A stretch of 54,757 bases of DNA from an uncultured Bacillota bacterium (GCA_945956935.1 CAMFJD010000010.1:1-54757); one strand, 5' to 3'; counted from the first letter of the stretch, positions 1 to 9,403 are shown. Notes: generated by a model not told the origin, from the letters alone. A program made the numbers and translations.

Positions 1-88
1 TGTTACCTTATTATACTAACTCTCTACTCCTGGTACAACTTAGTTTAGCACGTCAAACCAACTATTTCGAAGCGCTATCTCTTCCTTG
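1..88. other. Trailer flank of the CRISPR array
   Basis: This stretch lies beyond the leader-distal repeat. The position where a further repeat would fall (about 23-58) shows no similarity to the repeat, so the array really ends at 89. No coding sequence is visible here and the window edge cuts the region. Confidence 0.6.
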
Positions 89-3027
89 GCTTGAGAACTA
101 TCGACAATAACATAACGCCAAAACACATTCTCAACATAAATTTTTTCTAATTGAGCTTGAGAACTATCGACAATAACATAACGCCAAAACACACTATATT
201 TAGTAACAGTTCGTGATGAAGCTTGAGAACTATCGACAATAACATAACGCCAAAACTCGCATTCGATGCTCCTGTAAATTTGAGGTGCTTGAGAACTATC
301 GACAATAACATAACGCCAAAACGATGAACAGCATGAATACTGGCAGTTTCGGGCTTGAGAACTATCGACAATAACATAACGCCAAAACTACGAAACATGC
401 GCGTGATTCGTTTTTGTGGCTTGAGAACTATCGACAATAACATAACGCCAAAACATATTTGCCTTTATAGACTTTATTATTTTGGCTTGAGAACTATCGA
501 CAATAACATAACGCCAAAACGAACTAGCGCGAACAATCCGCAAGTTAAGAGCTTGAGAACTATCGACAATAACATAACGCCAAAACAAATTCGACCAAGC
601 TGAGAAGAACGCTGCGGCTTGAGAACTATCGACAATAACATAACGCCAAAACGCATTAAACAGTATGTATTCATGACATATGGCTTGAGAACTATCGACA
701 ATAACATAACGCCAAAACTTATTTAAATTCAATCGTTCAAAGAAATAAGCTTGAGAACTATCGACAATAACATAACGCCAAAACCGCTATCACCGCCCCT
801 CTACCTCAAATAAAGCTTGAGAACTATCGACAATAACATAACGCCAAAACATATATCTTGATGGAACAATGTTTGATGAAGCTTGAGAACTATCGACAAT
901 AACATAACGCCAAAACTGCCATTTTTTTGATATCTGCGGTCCTAGTGCTTGAGAACTATCGACAATAACATAACGCCAAAACAATCGGAGATTTGATTGT
1001 CGATGTTGCATCGCTTGAGAACTATCGACAATAACATAACGCCAAAACATGTCGAATGCATAGCACTCAAAGCATTTGGCTTGAGAACTATCGACAATAA
1101 CATAACGCCAAAACTGTGTCGTAATATAGAATGTTCTTGTGTGTGCTTGAGAACTATCGACAATAACATAACGCCAAAACGCATTCGTCCCATTGTCCCA
1201 ATTGCCGCCAGCTTGAGAACTATCGACAATAACATAACGCCAAAACCTCGCTCAAGATATTCAAGTGCCAACAATAGCTTGAGAACTATCGACAATAACA
1301 TAACGCCAAAACAGATGACAAAGAACATATAACAGAAGAACAGCTTGAGAACTATCGACAATAACATAACGCCAAAACAAGAAAAAAGGCGAGTTTGAAG
1401 TTATCAAGGCTTGAGAACTATCGACAATAACATAACGCCAAAACTTCTATCATTTCCTAAACCGATTCGACTGCGCTTGAGAACTATCGACAATAACATA
1501 ACGCCAAAACAGATATCGGAGATATAACACCATTTTTACCGCTTGAGAACTATCGACAATAACATAACGCCAAAACCTGGAGAGATTGAACCGTCTAGAA
1601 CAGTGAGCTTGAGAACTATCGACAATAACATAACGCCAAAACGGGAATAATAAATTTTCCATCAAATTTAAGGCTTGAGAACTATCGACAATAACATAAC
1701 GCCAAAACAACTTATATAACACACCAACAAAGAAGCTTGCTTGAGAACTATCGACAATAACATAACGCCAAAACCTGGAGTAATGACGCTCAACACTCAT
1801 GAAAGCTTGAGAACTATCGACAATAACATAACGCCAAAACTCCCCCAAGCCGATGTTTGACTCCCTTTTGGCTTGAGAACTATCGACAATAACATAACGC
1901 CAAAACTAGCGCTTCCCATGTCTTCCGTTACTGGTAGCTTGAGAACTATCGACAATAACATAACGCCAAAACAGCAATAGAAAAGTCGGTGGTAAAATCG
2001 TGGCTTGAGAACTATCGACAATAACATAACGCCAAAACTATAAGCCCCCACATTATCAACGTGTTCAAGCTTGAGAACTATCGACAATAACATAACGCCA
2101 AAACATGCGACTGCTTGCGTGCTTCTCATCAAACGCTTGAGAACTATCGACAATAACATAACGCCAAAACATATTTCATTAATCGTCAATCTCTTCCCAC
2201 GCTTGAGAACTATCGACAATAACATAACGCCAAAACTATCAGATGGAATTGGGTGACTTCTTTGACGCTTGAGAACTATCGACAATAACATAACGCCAAA
2301 ACGTTGCATTAGCAAAAATAGGCAGTTTCCTTGCTTGAGAACTATCGACAATAACATAACGCCAAAACATACGACAGATGGAAATGATTTGCTAGAAGCT
2401 TGAGAACTATCGACAATAACATAACGCCAAAACATAAAGAACAAGTTAAAAAGAACAATGTTAGCTTGAGAACTATCGACAATAACATAACGCCAAAACA
2501 GTTGATAACAAATTGATTGATGATTGTGAGCTTGAGAACTATCGACAATAACATAACGCCAAAACACACTTTTAACAAGCCCAGCAACTTTCGTAGCTTG
2601 AGAACTATCGACAATAACATAACGCCAAAACTATAAAGACTTTTTGCCTTTGCTTCAAGGTGCTTGAGAACTATCGACAATAACATAACGCCAAAACATG
2701 GGTTCAATTTGGGTGTCTACACACAACGCTTGAGAACTATCGACAATAACATAACGCCAAAACCCCGACTTAGAATAACAAATCTCAACGCTAGCTTGAG
2801 AACTATCGACAATAACATAACGCCAAAACCCTTTGATCGTCAACGTCCCATTCCCGATAGCTTGAGAACTATCGACAATAACATAACGCCAAAACGCGAA
2901 ATGTTCACAGTATTTAGATGTTATTGCTTGAGAACTATCGACAATAACATAACGCCAAAACGAAGCACCAGAATGATATTCTCCCCACGAAGCTTGAGAA
3001 CTATCGACAATAACATAACGCCAAAAC
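89..3027 (-). CRISPR. Type II-A CRISPR array, 45 repeats and 44 spacers
   Basis: A 36-bp direct repeat recurs every 66 bp, starting at 89, 155, 221 and so on to 2333, then 2398 to 2992. On the plus strand it begins GCTTGAGAAC and ends CGCCAAAAC. All 45 copies look identical by eye, including the terminal ones. Spacers are 30 bp except one of 29 bp (2369-2397). The crRNA sense is the minus strand: there the repeat starts GTTTTGGCG and ends CTCAAGC, as in Lactobacillus type II-A repeats. The cas genes are also on the minus strand, and the divergent tracrRNA is complementary to this sense. The leader is therefore at the high-coordinate end, with the newest spacers near 2962-2991. I saw no duplicated spacer. 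Confidence 0.99.
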
Positions 3028-3117
3028 CTCTATTGGTTGTATCGGCAACTGACATAACGAAAACAGGGTTACATCGACAGTTCTCAAATATATAAATAAC
3101 GATTATTTGTTATATGT
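3028..3117 (-). promoter_or_regulatory. CRISPR leader with degenerate repeat and anti-repeat-like segment
   Basis: This is the short gap between csn2 and the first repeat. Read on the minus strand, it contains a segment at 3087-3072 (TTGAGAACTGTCGAT) that can pair with the distal half of the CRISPR repeat, with one G:U. After six or seven bases comes a degenerate repeat at 3064-3028, starting GTTTTCGTTATGTC, that abuts the first true repeat. The leader ends in AATAGAG; a terminal GAG resembles the leader-anchoring motifs used by Cas1-Cas2-Csn2 in other II-A systems. The functional reading is inference. Confidence 0.75.
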
Positions 3118-3123
3118 ATTATA
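3111..3123 (-). promoter_or_regulatory. Extended -10 promoter of the CRISPR array
   Basis: On the minus strand the end of csn2 reads TATGGTATAATAC. This is a perfect TATAAT (3123-3118) with an upstream TG, so an extended -10 element. The csn2 stop codon TAA (3121-3119) lies inside the hexamer. No good -35 is seen. Transcription would start near 3111, giving a leader RNA of about 84 nt before the first repeat. Confidence 0.65.
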
Positions 3124-3814
3124 CCATATTTTCTGCTATTTCACACGTGAAATCACTAAATATCTTCAGTTTTCTTTCAAATGAATACTCCACATGATCA
3201 TGGCTCGATTCAACTAAAAGCACCTGTTGGTTCAAAAAAATAATTCGTTCATATAATCTCTTTATTTCGGGTTCAGATAAATATTTCTTGCAATCAACTA
3301 TTAAAATTCTATCATATAGATTAAATCGTTCGTTTAATTCGCAAAGTGCTTCTATTAACTCCAATGGATTCCATATTTTTTCAAAAATGAGCTCTAAATT
3401 TAAACAACGAAAAAAATCAATCACTTTTATTTTTTCAGTAAAATCATATTCGAGTGGGTAGTCTACAACAAAATCAATTACACGCGCAAACATACTCCGT
3501 TGTAATACTAACCATGATTCATATAATCTAGGATTAGTAAGTATATCGTTCTCTACCGCATCACTTAATGCTTTCAATAAATGTTTTTTTACTGCTTCTG
3601 GAAAAGTAAACACGTCAAATAGAAGCAATGTTCCTCTTGAATAATCATCATCAATAACAATGATTTGTTGATTTTCAATTCGTTCCCCCTGCACTATTTG
3701 GCAAAGTTGATGAACTATTTTCCGAAAAAATACTGTTTCTTCAAACTCAATCACACCAATTTGTTCTTTATCTACATGTAATTCTTCCTCCATAGCAGCA
3801 ATACGCACTATCAT
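3119..3814 (-). CDS. csn2: CRISPR-associated protein Csn2
   Basis: This 231-residue protein is the type II-A adaptation factor. The family forms a ring-shaped tetramer that slides on double-stranded DNA ends and acts with Cas1, Cas2 and Cas9 in spacer acquisition. The call rests on its place as the last cas gene before the array, its length (short Csn2 group) and the family-like patterns of acidic helices and the segment IIVIDDDYSRGTLLLFDVFT. It starts with ATG overlapping the cas2 stop by four bases (ATGA), so the two are translationally coupled. Sequence divergence is high in this family, so the name depends partly on context, but no alternative fits. Confidence 0.9.
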   Translation of the reverse strand: MIVRIAAMEEELHVDKEQIGVIEFEETVFFRKIVHQLCQIVQGERIENQQIIVIDDDYSRGTLLLFDVFTFPEAVKKHLLKALSDAVENDILTNPRLYESWLVLQRSMFARVIDFVVDYPLEYDFTEKIKVIDFFRCLNLELIFEKIWNPLELIEALCELNERFNLYDRILIVDCKKYLSEPEIKRLYERIIFLNQQVLLVESSHDHVEYSFERKLKIFSDFTCEIAENMV

Positions 3815-4131
3815 AATATCACCAACCGATCATCGCTATCAATGCGTTCATCTTGACCATTTCCTATAATATATTCCATTTCTGCAAACTGTTTTTCAGT
3901 AATTAACATGTACTGTATGAGCCCATTTTTAGGACTTTGATCATAGATTCGTTGTCTTAGCAACTTAGAAGCTGGTGTGTTCACTACTATTTTACTATAT
4001 ACGGATTTTTGTAACATGATGAAGCCTTCATCAATTAAAAAGCGTCTAAATTTCCTATATGCTCGCTGATCGCTCAACGTTTCCATAGGTAAGTCAAATA
4101 AAATCAGTGTTCTCATAAATCGATAACTCAT
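3811..4131 (-). CDS. cas2: CRISPR-associated endoribonuclease Cas2
   Basis: This 106-residue ferredoxin-fold protein bridges the two Cas1 dimers in the integrase complex. The N-terminal strand MRTLILFDLPMET carries the conserved Asp after the first strand, followed by the typical RAYRKFRRFLIDEGFIMLQ helix-strand and SVYSKI. It overlaps cas1 and csn2 by four bases each (ATGA), so the three genes form one translational unit. An internal Met at residue 6 gives an equally normal Cas2 N-terminus. The upstream ATG was chosen because of the coupling. Confidence 0.96.
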   Translation of the reverse strand: MSYRFMRTLILFDLPMETLSDQRAYRKFRRFLIDEGFIMLQKSVYSKIVVNTPASKLLRQRIYDQSPKNGLIQYMLITEKQFAEMEYIIGNGQDERIDSDDRLVIL

Positions 4132-5003
4132 TCAACCAATTCAAACTCAAGAATATCTGTTTTATTTTCATCATTTAAATAGTCAAAAATACTTTTTAAA
4201 TACAATGAAATCCCCCCACTATTCACGTAATATTCTTTCCCGTTAATCTTTATTTTTTTGTTCAATACATTTACAAGTTTATGTTTGTATTCACTATTTA
4301 GTTCGCTTTTTTTATTTTCAAAAACCACTTGATCAACCAATATGCGAAATGGCTCCATTAAATCACTTGCAAGATTAAACTCATTGAATTTATTGTGGTG
4401 ATTAATACCTAACTGTGTTGTATAACCTTGAGCAACTATTTCACGTGCAAAACAAGAAAGTAAAATTGTATATCCATAATCAAGTGCATCATTGATACAC
4501 GATGACTGTTCGCGATGAAATGCTTTCCCAAACAGACTGTGCCAGTATACTTTTGCTGCTTGAGCCTCACGATTTGTCTGGTCTGCTTGTTCTACTTTTT
4601 CCAAATAATCAATGAGTACTTGCTCTTCTTTTTTTAAGTGTTGATGTAATATTTCTGCTTGATTCATAATTTTATGAATTACCACTTTTTGCCATACTTG
4701 CTCTTTTCTTTGTTGATTCCAAGCAATTTGTTGCTCAAATTTACGACTTGTATCATGTGCACCATAGAGTGCTTGTAATTGTGCAAATGGCAGGTGGCGT
4801 TCATCACAGAACACCACATTGATTTTAGATTTAATGAGTTCATTCAAAAGTTGCATTGTAATTGTCACTTGATTATTTTCAATAATAAGCGTCTGCACTT
4901 CTGATAAATGGACACTTGTTACTTCTTCATCACGTAAAACGAGTGTGTTGTGGTGATAACTAAGTTTCCCTTTTTTCGTAACAATAACAGTTCGCCAGCT
5001 CAT
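4128..5003 (-). CDS. cas1: CRISPR-associated integrase Cas1 (type II)
   Basis: This 291-residue Cas1 is the metal-dependent integrase that inserts spacers at the leader end. It has the short type II form: an N-terminal beta domain (MSWRTVIVTKKGKLSYHHNT) and a helical catalytic domain. The catalytic residues appear to be the Glu in NREAQAAKVYW, the His in LGINHHNKFNEFNL and the Glu in ASDLMEPFR. It begins 12 bp after the cas9 stop and overlaps cas2 by four bases. Nothing looks truncated. Confidence 0.97.
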   Translation of the reverse strand: MSWRTVIVTKKGKLSYHHNTLVLRDEEVTSVHLSEVQTLIIENNQVTITMQLLNELIKSKINVVFCDERHLPFAQLQALYGAHDTSRKFEQQIAWNQQRKEQVWQKVVIHKIMNQAEILHQHLKKEEQVLIDYLEKVEQADQTNREAQAAKVYWHSLFGKAFHREQSSCINDALDYGYTILLSCFAREIVAQGYTTQLGINHHNKFNEFNLASDLMEPFRILVDQVVFENKKSELNSEYKHKLVNVLNKKIKINGKEYYVNSGGISLYLKSIFDYLNDENKTDILEFELVE

Positions 5004-5015
5004 GTTATGCCCCCT

Positions 5016-8000
5016 TTACACTTGCCATTTTTTACTATACATACCTGTTACGGATTGATCGATAAATGTTCTTCCAGTTACATCTACAGTTTTACCTCCC
5101 AATCTCCCTACACGACTAGATAATGAAAGCACTGTTAAGTTTGCATTTTCCGCTCTTGCAGTTGTTATTTTTAAAATTTCCAATATAGATGTTTTTTTAT
5201 CGTTACAGCTCTTTTGCATGAATAATTCTCGTTTATTTTTCAAATCTTGTTGCTGCTTTTTGTATACAGGATATACATCTAACTTATCAACTAGATAATC
5301 ATACAACTCTATCCAGTTGATTTCTTCGTCTAATTTTCCTTTTTTTTCAAACATAGAGATAATATCTCCATATTTCTTAGGTAAAACAAGCTGCTTTGCA
5401 TTATTCCATTCTGTTGGTGACGCGAGTGTATACAAACCACCATCAAGTTCAAATAATTGATTTTTTAACACCTTATTTCTGACTATTTGAATATTCTCAA
5501 CCTTTCCACCTTTTTGTTCATATTTTTCAATAATCTTCCTTTGAATATATGCTGATAGCACTTCAGGTTTTGTCTGTGCTATTTTCGCATATTCAACAGG
5601 AATCCCTAACAATTCTTTTTTTAATGTCCGCTTCGCTTTTGCACCAGTTATCACTTCACATGTAAAAATAACACTGTATGCAGAGTTAACCCCTTCATAT
5701 CCACCATATTTCGCGGAATCCATGCCCGATTTACGTGAGTGAATACCTTCTTTTTTCTTAACAGGGTTCAAATTCCATAATTCCCCTGTATTTTCTTCCA
5801 ATTTTTTTGTGATAAAGCAATCGCGATAGCTTAAATATTTACGTACTTTTGCGACTTCTGCCTCACCATCCCAAATTAAGAGACCTGTTTCTTTATCAAA
5901 CTGTTTTTCGCCCATATTTGAAGAAAGAAAATTATATCTACTTTTACGAATCTCTTTCATTTTTTTACTTTGATAGACTAGATAACTTTCATATAAAAAT
6001 TCCTCATTCATTCCTGAGTAACACTTTTGAATAAAATTACCTACTAATGTTGTTAAATAGGCATCATGTGCGTGATGATAATCATTAACTGTCCTTGTTT
6101 TAAATAATTTATTTTTACTTCTGAAATCACTGGCTATACTTGATTTTAAGCTATACACGTTCGCCTTGTTTGAGCGTTGTAATAATTGGGCAACATGTTT
6201 TGAAATTTGTCGTGTTTCTACAAGTTGTCGATTGATAAACCCTTTGACATATTCCTCTTTGAATATCGGCATCATCAGATAGTTGTATTTTCGTTGTGTC
6301 ATTAAGCCTGTTTTTTTCAATGCTTCCCATAATTTTTTTGCTTGAGAAGTCGCAATAGAAAATGCCGTCTTATCATCTGATTTCTGCTGATTTTCTGTCG
6401 CCAAAACAAGCACTTTATTGTCAATACTATCATTTTTAACGAGTGATCTTGGAATAATATGATCTACTTGATACTCATTCAAATTTTCTAAATTTAAGGC
6501 AGTGCCAGAGTACGCACTTCTTCCATTTTGAATAAAATATAAAAACAATTTTTCATTAATATCTTTATTATCCATATGTTTCAATTCTTTGCGCAAATCC
6601 TGAAGTTCACTATCACTGTCTATATTTTCATATAATTTTTCTAGTTGATGTAAACGTGAATTTGTACGTTTTGATGCTTGGTCTTCACGTGCAAACTCGA
6701 TGAAGATGTTTGTTGCTGGGCATCCTACAACTTTTTCAATCTCATCAACAATTTGAATTGTTTGCCAAATGCCACGCTTCAACGCTGGTGATCCTGCTAG
6801 TTGTTTTATTTCTTCGTATGTCACTTTTTTATTCTCACCCTTATTTAACTGATCATCTAAATATGCTTTAAATTCATATCGTTCACTGTTAATTATTTGC
6901 ATGAAGTTCAAATTTTTATTCCATAAGATATCCATAATCGTATATGATTTTTCATCAATGAATGTCGTAAGACCAATTAACAATTTTTTTGATAACTTTG
7001 ACCAACCACTATAACGTAAACGAGTAATTTTTTTTATGATATCATCACTTAATTCTGGATAATTTTGGCTGATTTTACGCTCGATTATTTTCTTATCTTC
7101 AAAAACTGTCAACCATTCTATCAATTGCTCAATCATTCCATTATTTTCATGGACAAATTCATTACCAAAAATCTTTACAAAATCAATATAAGAATTCAAA
7201 TTTGCCGCAAACCCTTTTTCATCTTGTGTTCCTGTTATTTCATATGATCCATTGTACGGTTGCCAGTTTTGTTGACAAAATGTAATTATATCTTTTTTAG
7301 TGACTGTTTTCTTGAATGATTGCTGGAAACAGTGTTGAAAAATTTCTTTTTTCTGATTTGGCTCCAAAAGTTTCCCATTAATACGAACTTTATTCAATTC
7401 ATTTAACACTGTAAATTCATTGTAAAGTAATGAATACCTTGGGAACACTGGTTCTCCAATAATATATGTACATGTACTTGTCATTTTACGGATAAATTTC
7501 TCCGCTGACTGATCACGATCCACTAACTCTTCAAAATTCCATGGATAAATACGACCTGTTTGCTTAAATTCAGCCCAAGAAAATATACTTTTCTCGGTTT
7601 CAGTCAATGGTCCAACATAATAGGGAATTCTGAATGTCAAAATTTGCTGAATTTTATCCTGTACTGCTGCAAGTTCTGGATAAAATTGGCTTTGATTCGT
7701 TAAAATTTGTTTCAATTCTTCAAGCTGTAATTGATATGGAATTGCTCCATTATCTGTGCTATTTTGCTTTGGTAAAAATATCTCTTGATCAATATCAACA
7801 AAAATTTGTTGTACTCGCTGGTCAGCTTCATAGTTCTTTAACAGCTTTTTGATTTCAGTGTACAAATCTATTTGTGTACATGTTTTTTTCGCTTTTTGCT
7901 TTTTATTCTTCACAAATGTTTTTTTCGTATAATTCACGTAATTTATTAGTTTATCATCATCGCTTCTGAAAAAGCGTACATACATTTCTTGCGTACAATG

Positions 8001-9029
8001 TTCTCTCACGACTGATTTCAAAAGCTTTAAATCACTGGCGTGTTTCTCATACTTTTTAATCATTGCCTGAGTCAAACTCTCTTCACCTTTTAATACATTT
8101 TGTAACACATACCAACTATACATCCGTTCAAGTCGATCAATAATTTCAATATCATCTTGTAACAATGTTGTAAGGACATCTTTTGTTTCCTCAAATGATG
8201 TATCATTTAAACTAAAACTAATTGGTTTCCCAGCTTCATTCACAAAACTATCATTAAAGGCTGTTTTTGCATTCATTTTCATACCCGTGATAGCTTTAAA
8301 AATTTCTTGCCATTTTTTCTTCTCAGTTGTTCCTAACTTTCCTAAACAATCAATTGCTTTTTTGACCTGCTCACTACGATACAATGTCACATCTTGAAAT
8401 ACACACATAATTTGCTTCGATATTTCTTGCGTGACTTCTGTTAAAATCCATTCACTTTCATTTAATAATCCAGATAACTCAAAAAACTCACTATCAAAAG
8501 CATTTGTTATATTAGTTAAGTCTTGGTCTTCATACAAAAAATTCCCGCGATATTTCAATAAATGACTGAGTGCAAGATAAATCAAACGTGGATCTATTTT
8601 TTCTGTTTTTCCTTTCCCGTTGATAAGTTCGTTGCGTAAATGATACATCGTTGGATACTGTGCAAAATAGTGTTTATCATTGAAGTTTTTATCGATAAAT
8701 AAATTAAAATTATCACCGTGCTTATATTGATTATCTTCACGATGAAGTTGTGTTGCAGCAATTCGTGCGTAGAATGATGGATCAATAGGTGTAATTATTG
8801 GTTCCATCAACTCACGTAACAATGCTAATCGTTGCTTCCTACGATTCATCCTCCGACGTGTACTACGATAGACTCGACGTTCTACTGCTGTTTCAGCCGT
8901 ATTAAATAACCTAGCTCCCCACATATTTTGTTTTTTATGTTTCAGCAAATTATTATCCATATCTGTGACTGCCCATCCAACTGAGTTCGTCCCAATATCT
9001 AATCCAATATTATAATTAATTTGTTTCAT
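5016..9029 (-). CDS. cas9: CRISPR-associated endonuclease Cas9 (type II-A)
   Basis: This 1337-residue RNA-guided DNA endonuclease has all catalytic residues. RuvC-I has Asp11 in IGLDIGTNSVGWAV. An Arg-rich bridge helix covers about residues 50-70. RuvC-II has Glu778 in FIEFARE. HNH has Asp856-His857 in VDHIIP, Asn871 and Asn880. RuvC-III has His986 and Asp989 in HHAHDAY. The spacing between RuvC-I and the bridge helix is short, as in Lactobacillus rhamnosus-type Cas9 and unlike Streptococcus pyogenes. The C-terminal PAM-interacting part ends FIDQSVTGMYSKKWQV, matching the usual end of II-A Cas9. The start has a strong Shine-Dalgarno site, AAGGAGGG. It heads the cas9-cas1-cas2-csn2 operon. The PAM cannot be read from the sequence. 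Confidence 0.99.
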   Translation of the reverse strand: MKQINYNIGLDIGTNSVGWAVTDMDNNLLKHKKQNMWGARLFNTAETAVERRVYRSTRRRMNRRKQRLALLRELMEPIITPIDPSFYARIAATQLHREDNQYKHGDNFNLFIDKNFNDKHYFAQYPTMYHLRNELINGKGKTEKIDPRLIYLALSHLLKYRGNFLYEDQDLTNITNAFDSEFFELSGLLNESEWILTEVTQEISKQIMCVFQDVTLYRSEQVKKAIDCLGKLGTTEKKKWQEIFKAITGMKMNAKTAFNDSFVNEAGKPISFSLNDTSFEETKDVLTTLLQDDIEIIDRLERMYSWYVLQNVLKGEESLTQAMIKKYEKHASDLKLLKSVVREHCTQEMYVRFFRSDDDKLINYVNYTKKTFVKNKKQKAKKTCTQIDLYTEIKKLLKNYEADQRVQQIFVDIDQEIFLPKQNSTDNGAIPYQLQLEELKQILTNQSQFYPELAAVQDKIQQILTFRIPYYVGPLTETEKSIFSWAEFKQTGRIYPWNFEELVDRDQSAEKFIRKMTSTCTYIIGEPVFPRYSLLYNEFTVLNELNKVRINGKLLEPNQKKEIFQHCFQQSFKKTVTKKDIITFCQQNWQPYNGSYEITGTQDEKGFAANLNSYIDFVKIFGNEFVHENNGMIEQLIEWLTVFEDKKIIERKISQNYPELSDDIIKKITRLRYSGWSKLSKKLLIGLTTFIDEKSYTIMDILWNKNLNFMQIINSERYEFKAYLDDQLNKGENKKVTYEEIKQLAGSPALKRGIWQTIQIVDEIEKVVGCPATNIFIEFAREDQASKRTNSRLHQLEKLYENIDSDSELQDLRKELKHMDNKDINEKLFLYFIQNGRSAYSGTALNLENLNEYQVDHIIPRSLVKNDSIDNKVLVLATENQQKSDDKTAFSIATSQAKKLWEALKKTGLMTQRKYNYLMMPIFKEEYVKGFINRQLVETRQISKHVAQLLQRSNKANVYSLKSSIASDFRSKNKLFKTRTVNDYHHAHDAYLTTLVGNFIQKCYSGMNEEFLYESYLVYQSKKMKEIRKSRYNFLSSNMGEKQFDKETGLLIWDGEAEVAKVRKYLSYRDCFITKKLEENTGELWNLNPVKKKEGIHSRKSGMDSAKYGGYEGVNSAYSVIFTCEVITGAKAKRTLKKELLGIPVEYAKIAQTKPEVLSAYIQRKIIEKYEQKGGKVENIQIVRNKVLKNQLFELDGGLYTLASPTEWNNAKQLVLPKKYGDIISMFEKKGKLDEEINWIELYDYLVDKLDVYPVYKKQQQDLKNKRELFMQKSCNDKKTSILEILKITTARAENANLTVLSLSSRVGRLGGKTVDVTGRTFIDQSVTGMYSKKWQV

Positions 9030-9045
9030 AAATAACCCTCCTTGT

Positions 9046-9060
9046 TAATTAAATTTTAGC
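9046..9060 (-). promoter_or_regulatory. Probable cas operon promoter (extended -10)
   Basis: On the minus strand, TGCTAAAAT (hexamer 9058-9053) is an extended -10 element 24 bp upstream of the cas9 ATG. No clear -35 is seen. The predicted start near 9046 would give a short leader of about 17 nt. It points away from the tracrRNA promoter about 100 bp further along. Confidence 0.45.
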
Positions 9061-9136
9061 ATGATTAAACTTAAAATACATCTTTTTTGTGATTTATCTA
9101 CTATTTTTTCGTTTATAAAATATTTTCAAAAAGAAC

Positions 9137-9165
9137 TTGCTTTTAGAAATGAAATTGATTATAAT
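9137..9165 (+). promoter_or_regulatory. tracrRNA promoter
   Basis: TTGCTT (9137-9142) is followed after exactly 17 bp by a perfect TATAAT (9160-9165). The expected start is at about 9172, two to three bases before the anti-repeat. The placement, just ahead of the tracrRNA and facing away from cas9, supports it strongly. Confidence 0.85.
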
Positions 9166-9171
9166 TTTATT

Positions 9172-9262
9172 AGAGCTTGAGAACGCTCGACAATAACATA
9201 ACGAGTCAAAATAAATCGTTAGATACACTACCCATTCGGGTGCGGCGTAGGCCGCTTTTTTT
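9172..9262 (+). ncRNA. tracrRNA
   Basis: This is the trans-activating RNA of the type II-A system, about 91 nt. The anti-repeat (9175 to about 9212) matches the plus-strand repeat over ten bases (GCTTGAGAAC), then differs at two bases, then matches over seventeen (TCGACAATAACATAACG), then diverges slightly before CAAAA. It can therefore pair with nearly the whole crRNA repeat, with one internal bulge. Downstream lie a linker, a small hairpin (9230-9241, ACCC/GGGT) and, directly abutting it, a terminator hairpin (9242-9255, GCGGC/GCCGC) with seven T. It is divergent from cas9. Confidence 0.93.
9242..9262 (+). terminator. tracrRNA intrinsic terminator
   Basis: There is a perfect 5-bp GC stem, GCGGC-GTAG-GCCGC (9242-9255), followed by seven T. 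It also serves as the last structural hairpin of the tracrRNA. Confidence 0.9.
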
Positions 9263-9266
9263 ATAC

Positions 9267-9300
9267 AGAAAATGCTACTGCCTAAGCAGTAGCATTTTCT
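9267..9300. terminator. Strong inverted repeat, possible bidirectional terminator
   Basis: This is a perfect 15-bp inverted repeat (AGAAAATGCTACTGC, 9267-9281, with its complement at 9286-9300) and a 4-nt loop. A and T runs lie inside the stem rather than after it. It lies between the tracrRNA terminator and the rpsU terminator and probably insulates the converging transcripts. Confidence 0.5.
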
Positions 9301-9374
9301 TGTACTTACAAAACCGATTCATCTATATAACTACGACTTCGTCACTTTATCCATAAATATATTTATTTTATACG

Positions 9375-9403
9375 CAAAAAAGGCTAGTCAATGACTAGCC
9401 TTG
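9375..9403 (-). terminator. rpsU terminator
   Basis: An inverted repeat AAGGCTAGTCA/TGACTAGCCTT (9380-9402) is followed on the minus strand by a T run (9380-9375). It lies just after the rpsU stop. Confidence 0.85.

Noticed and set aside
3028-3093. A 46th repeat unit at the leader end
   Set aside because: The repeat-like sequence starts 37 bp, not 66 bp, from repeat 1 and is degenerate, so there is no spacer between them. It was treated as part of the leader.
147-3095. Many long reading frames on both strands of the CRISPR array, with recurring FGVMLLSIVLK, FWRYVIVDSSQA or LRTIDNNITPK peptides
   Set aside because: They are translations of the identical 36-bp repeat, whose 66-bp period keeps the frame open. 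They have no consistent ribosome sites.
5849-7852. Plus-strand frames of 60-72 codons inside cas9
   Set aside because: They are antisense shadows without ribosome sites; cas9 is intact on the other strand.
3119-9262. An accessory or novel gene inside the cas operon
   Set aside because: Only cas9, cas1, cas2 and csn2 are present, with overlaps or a 12-bp gap; nothing extra fits in.
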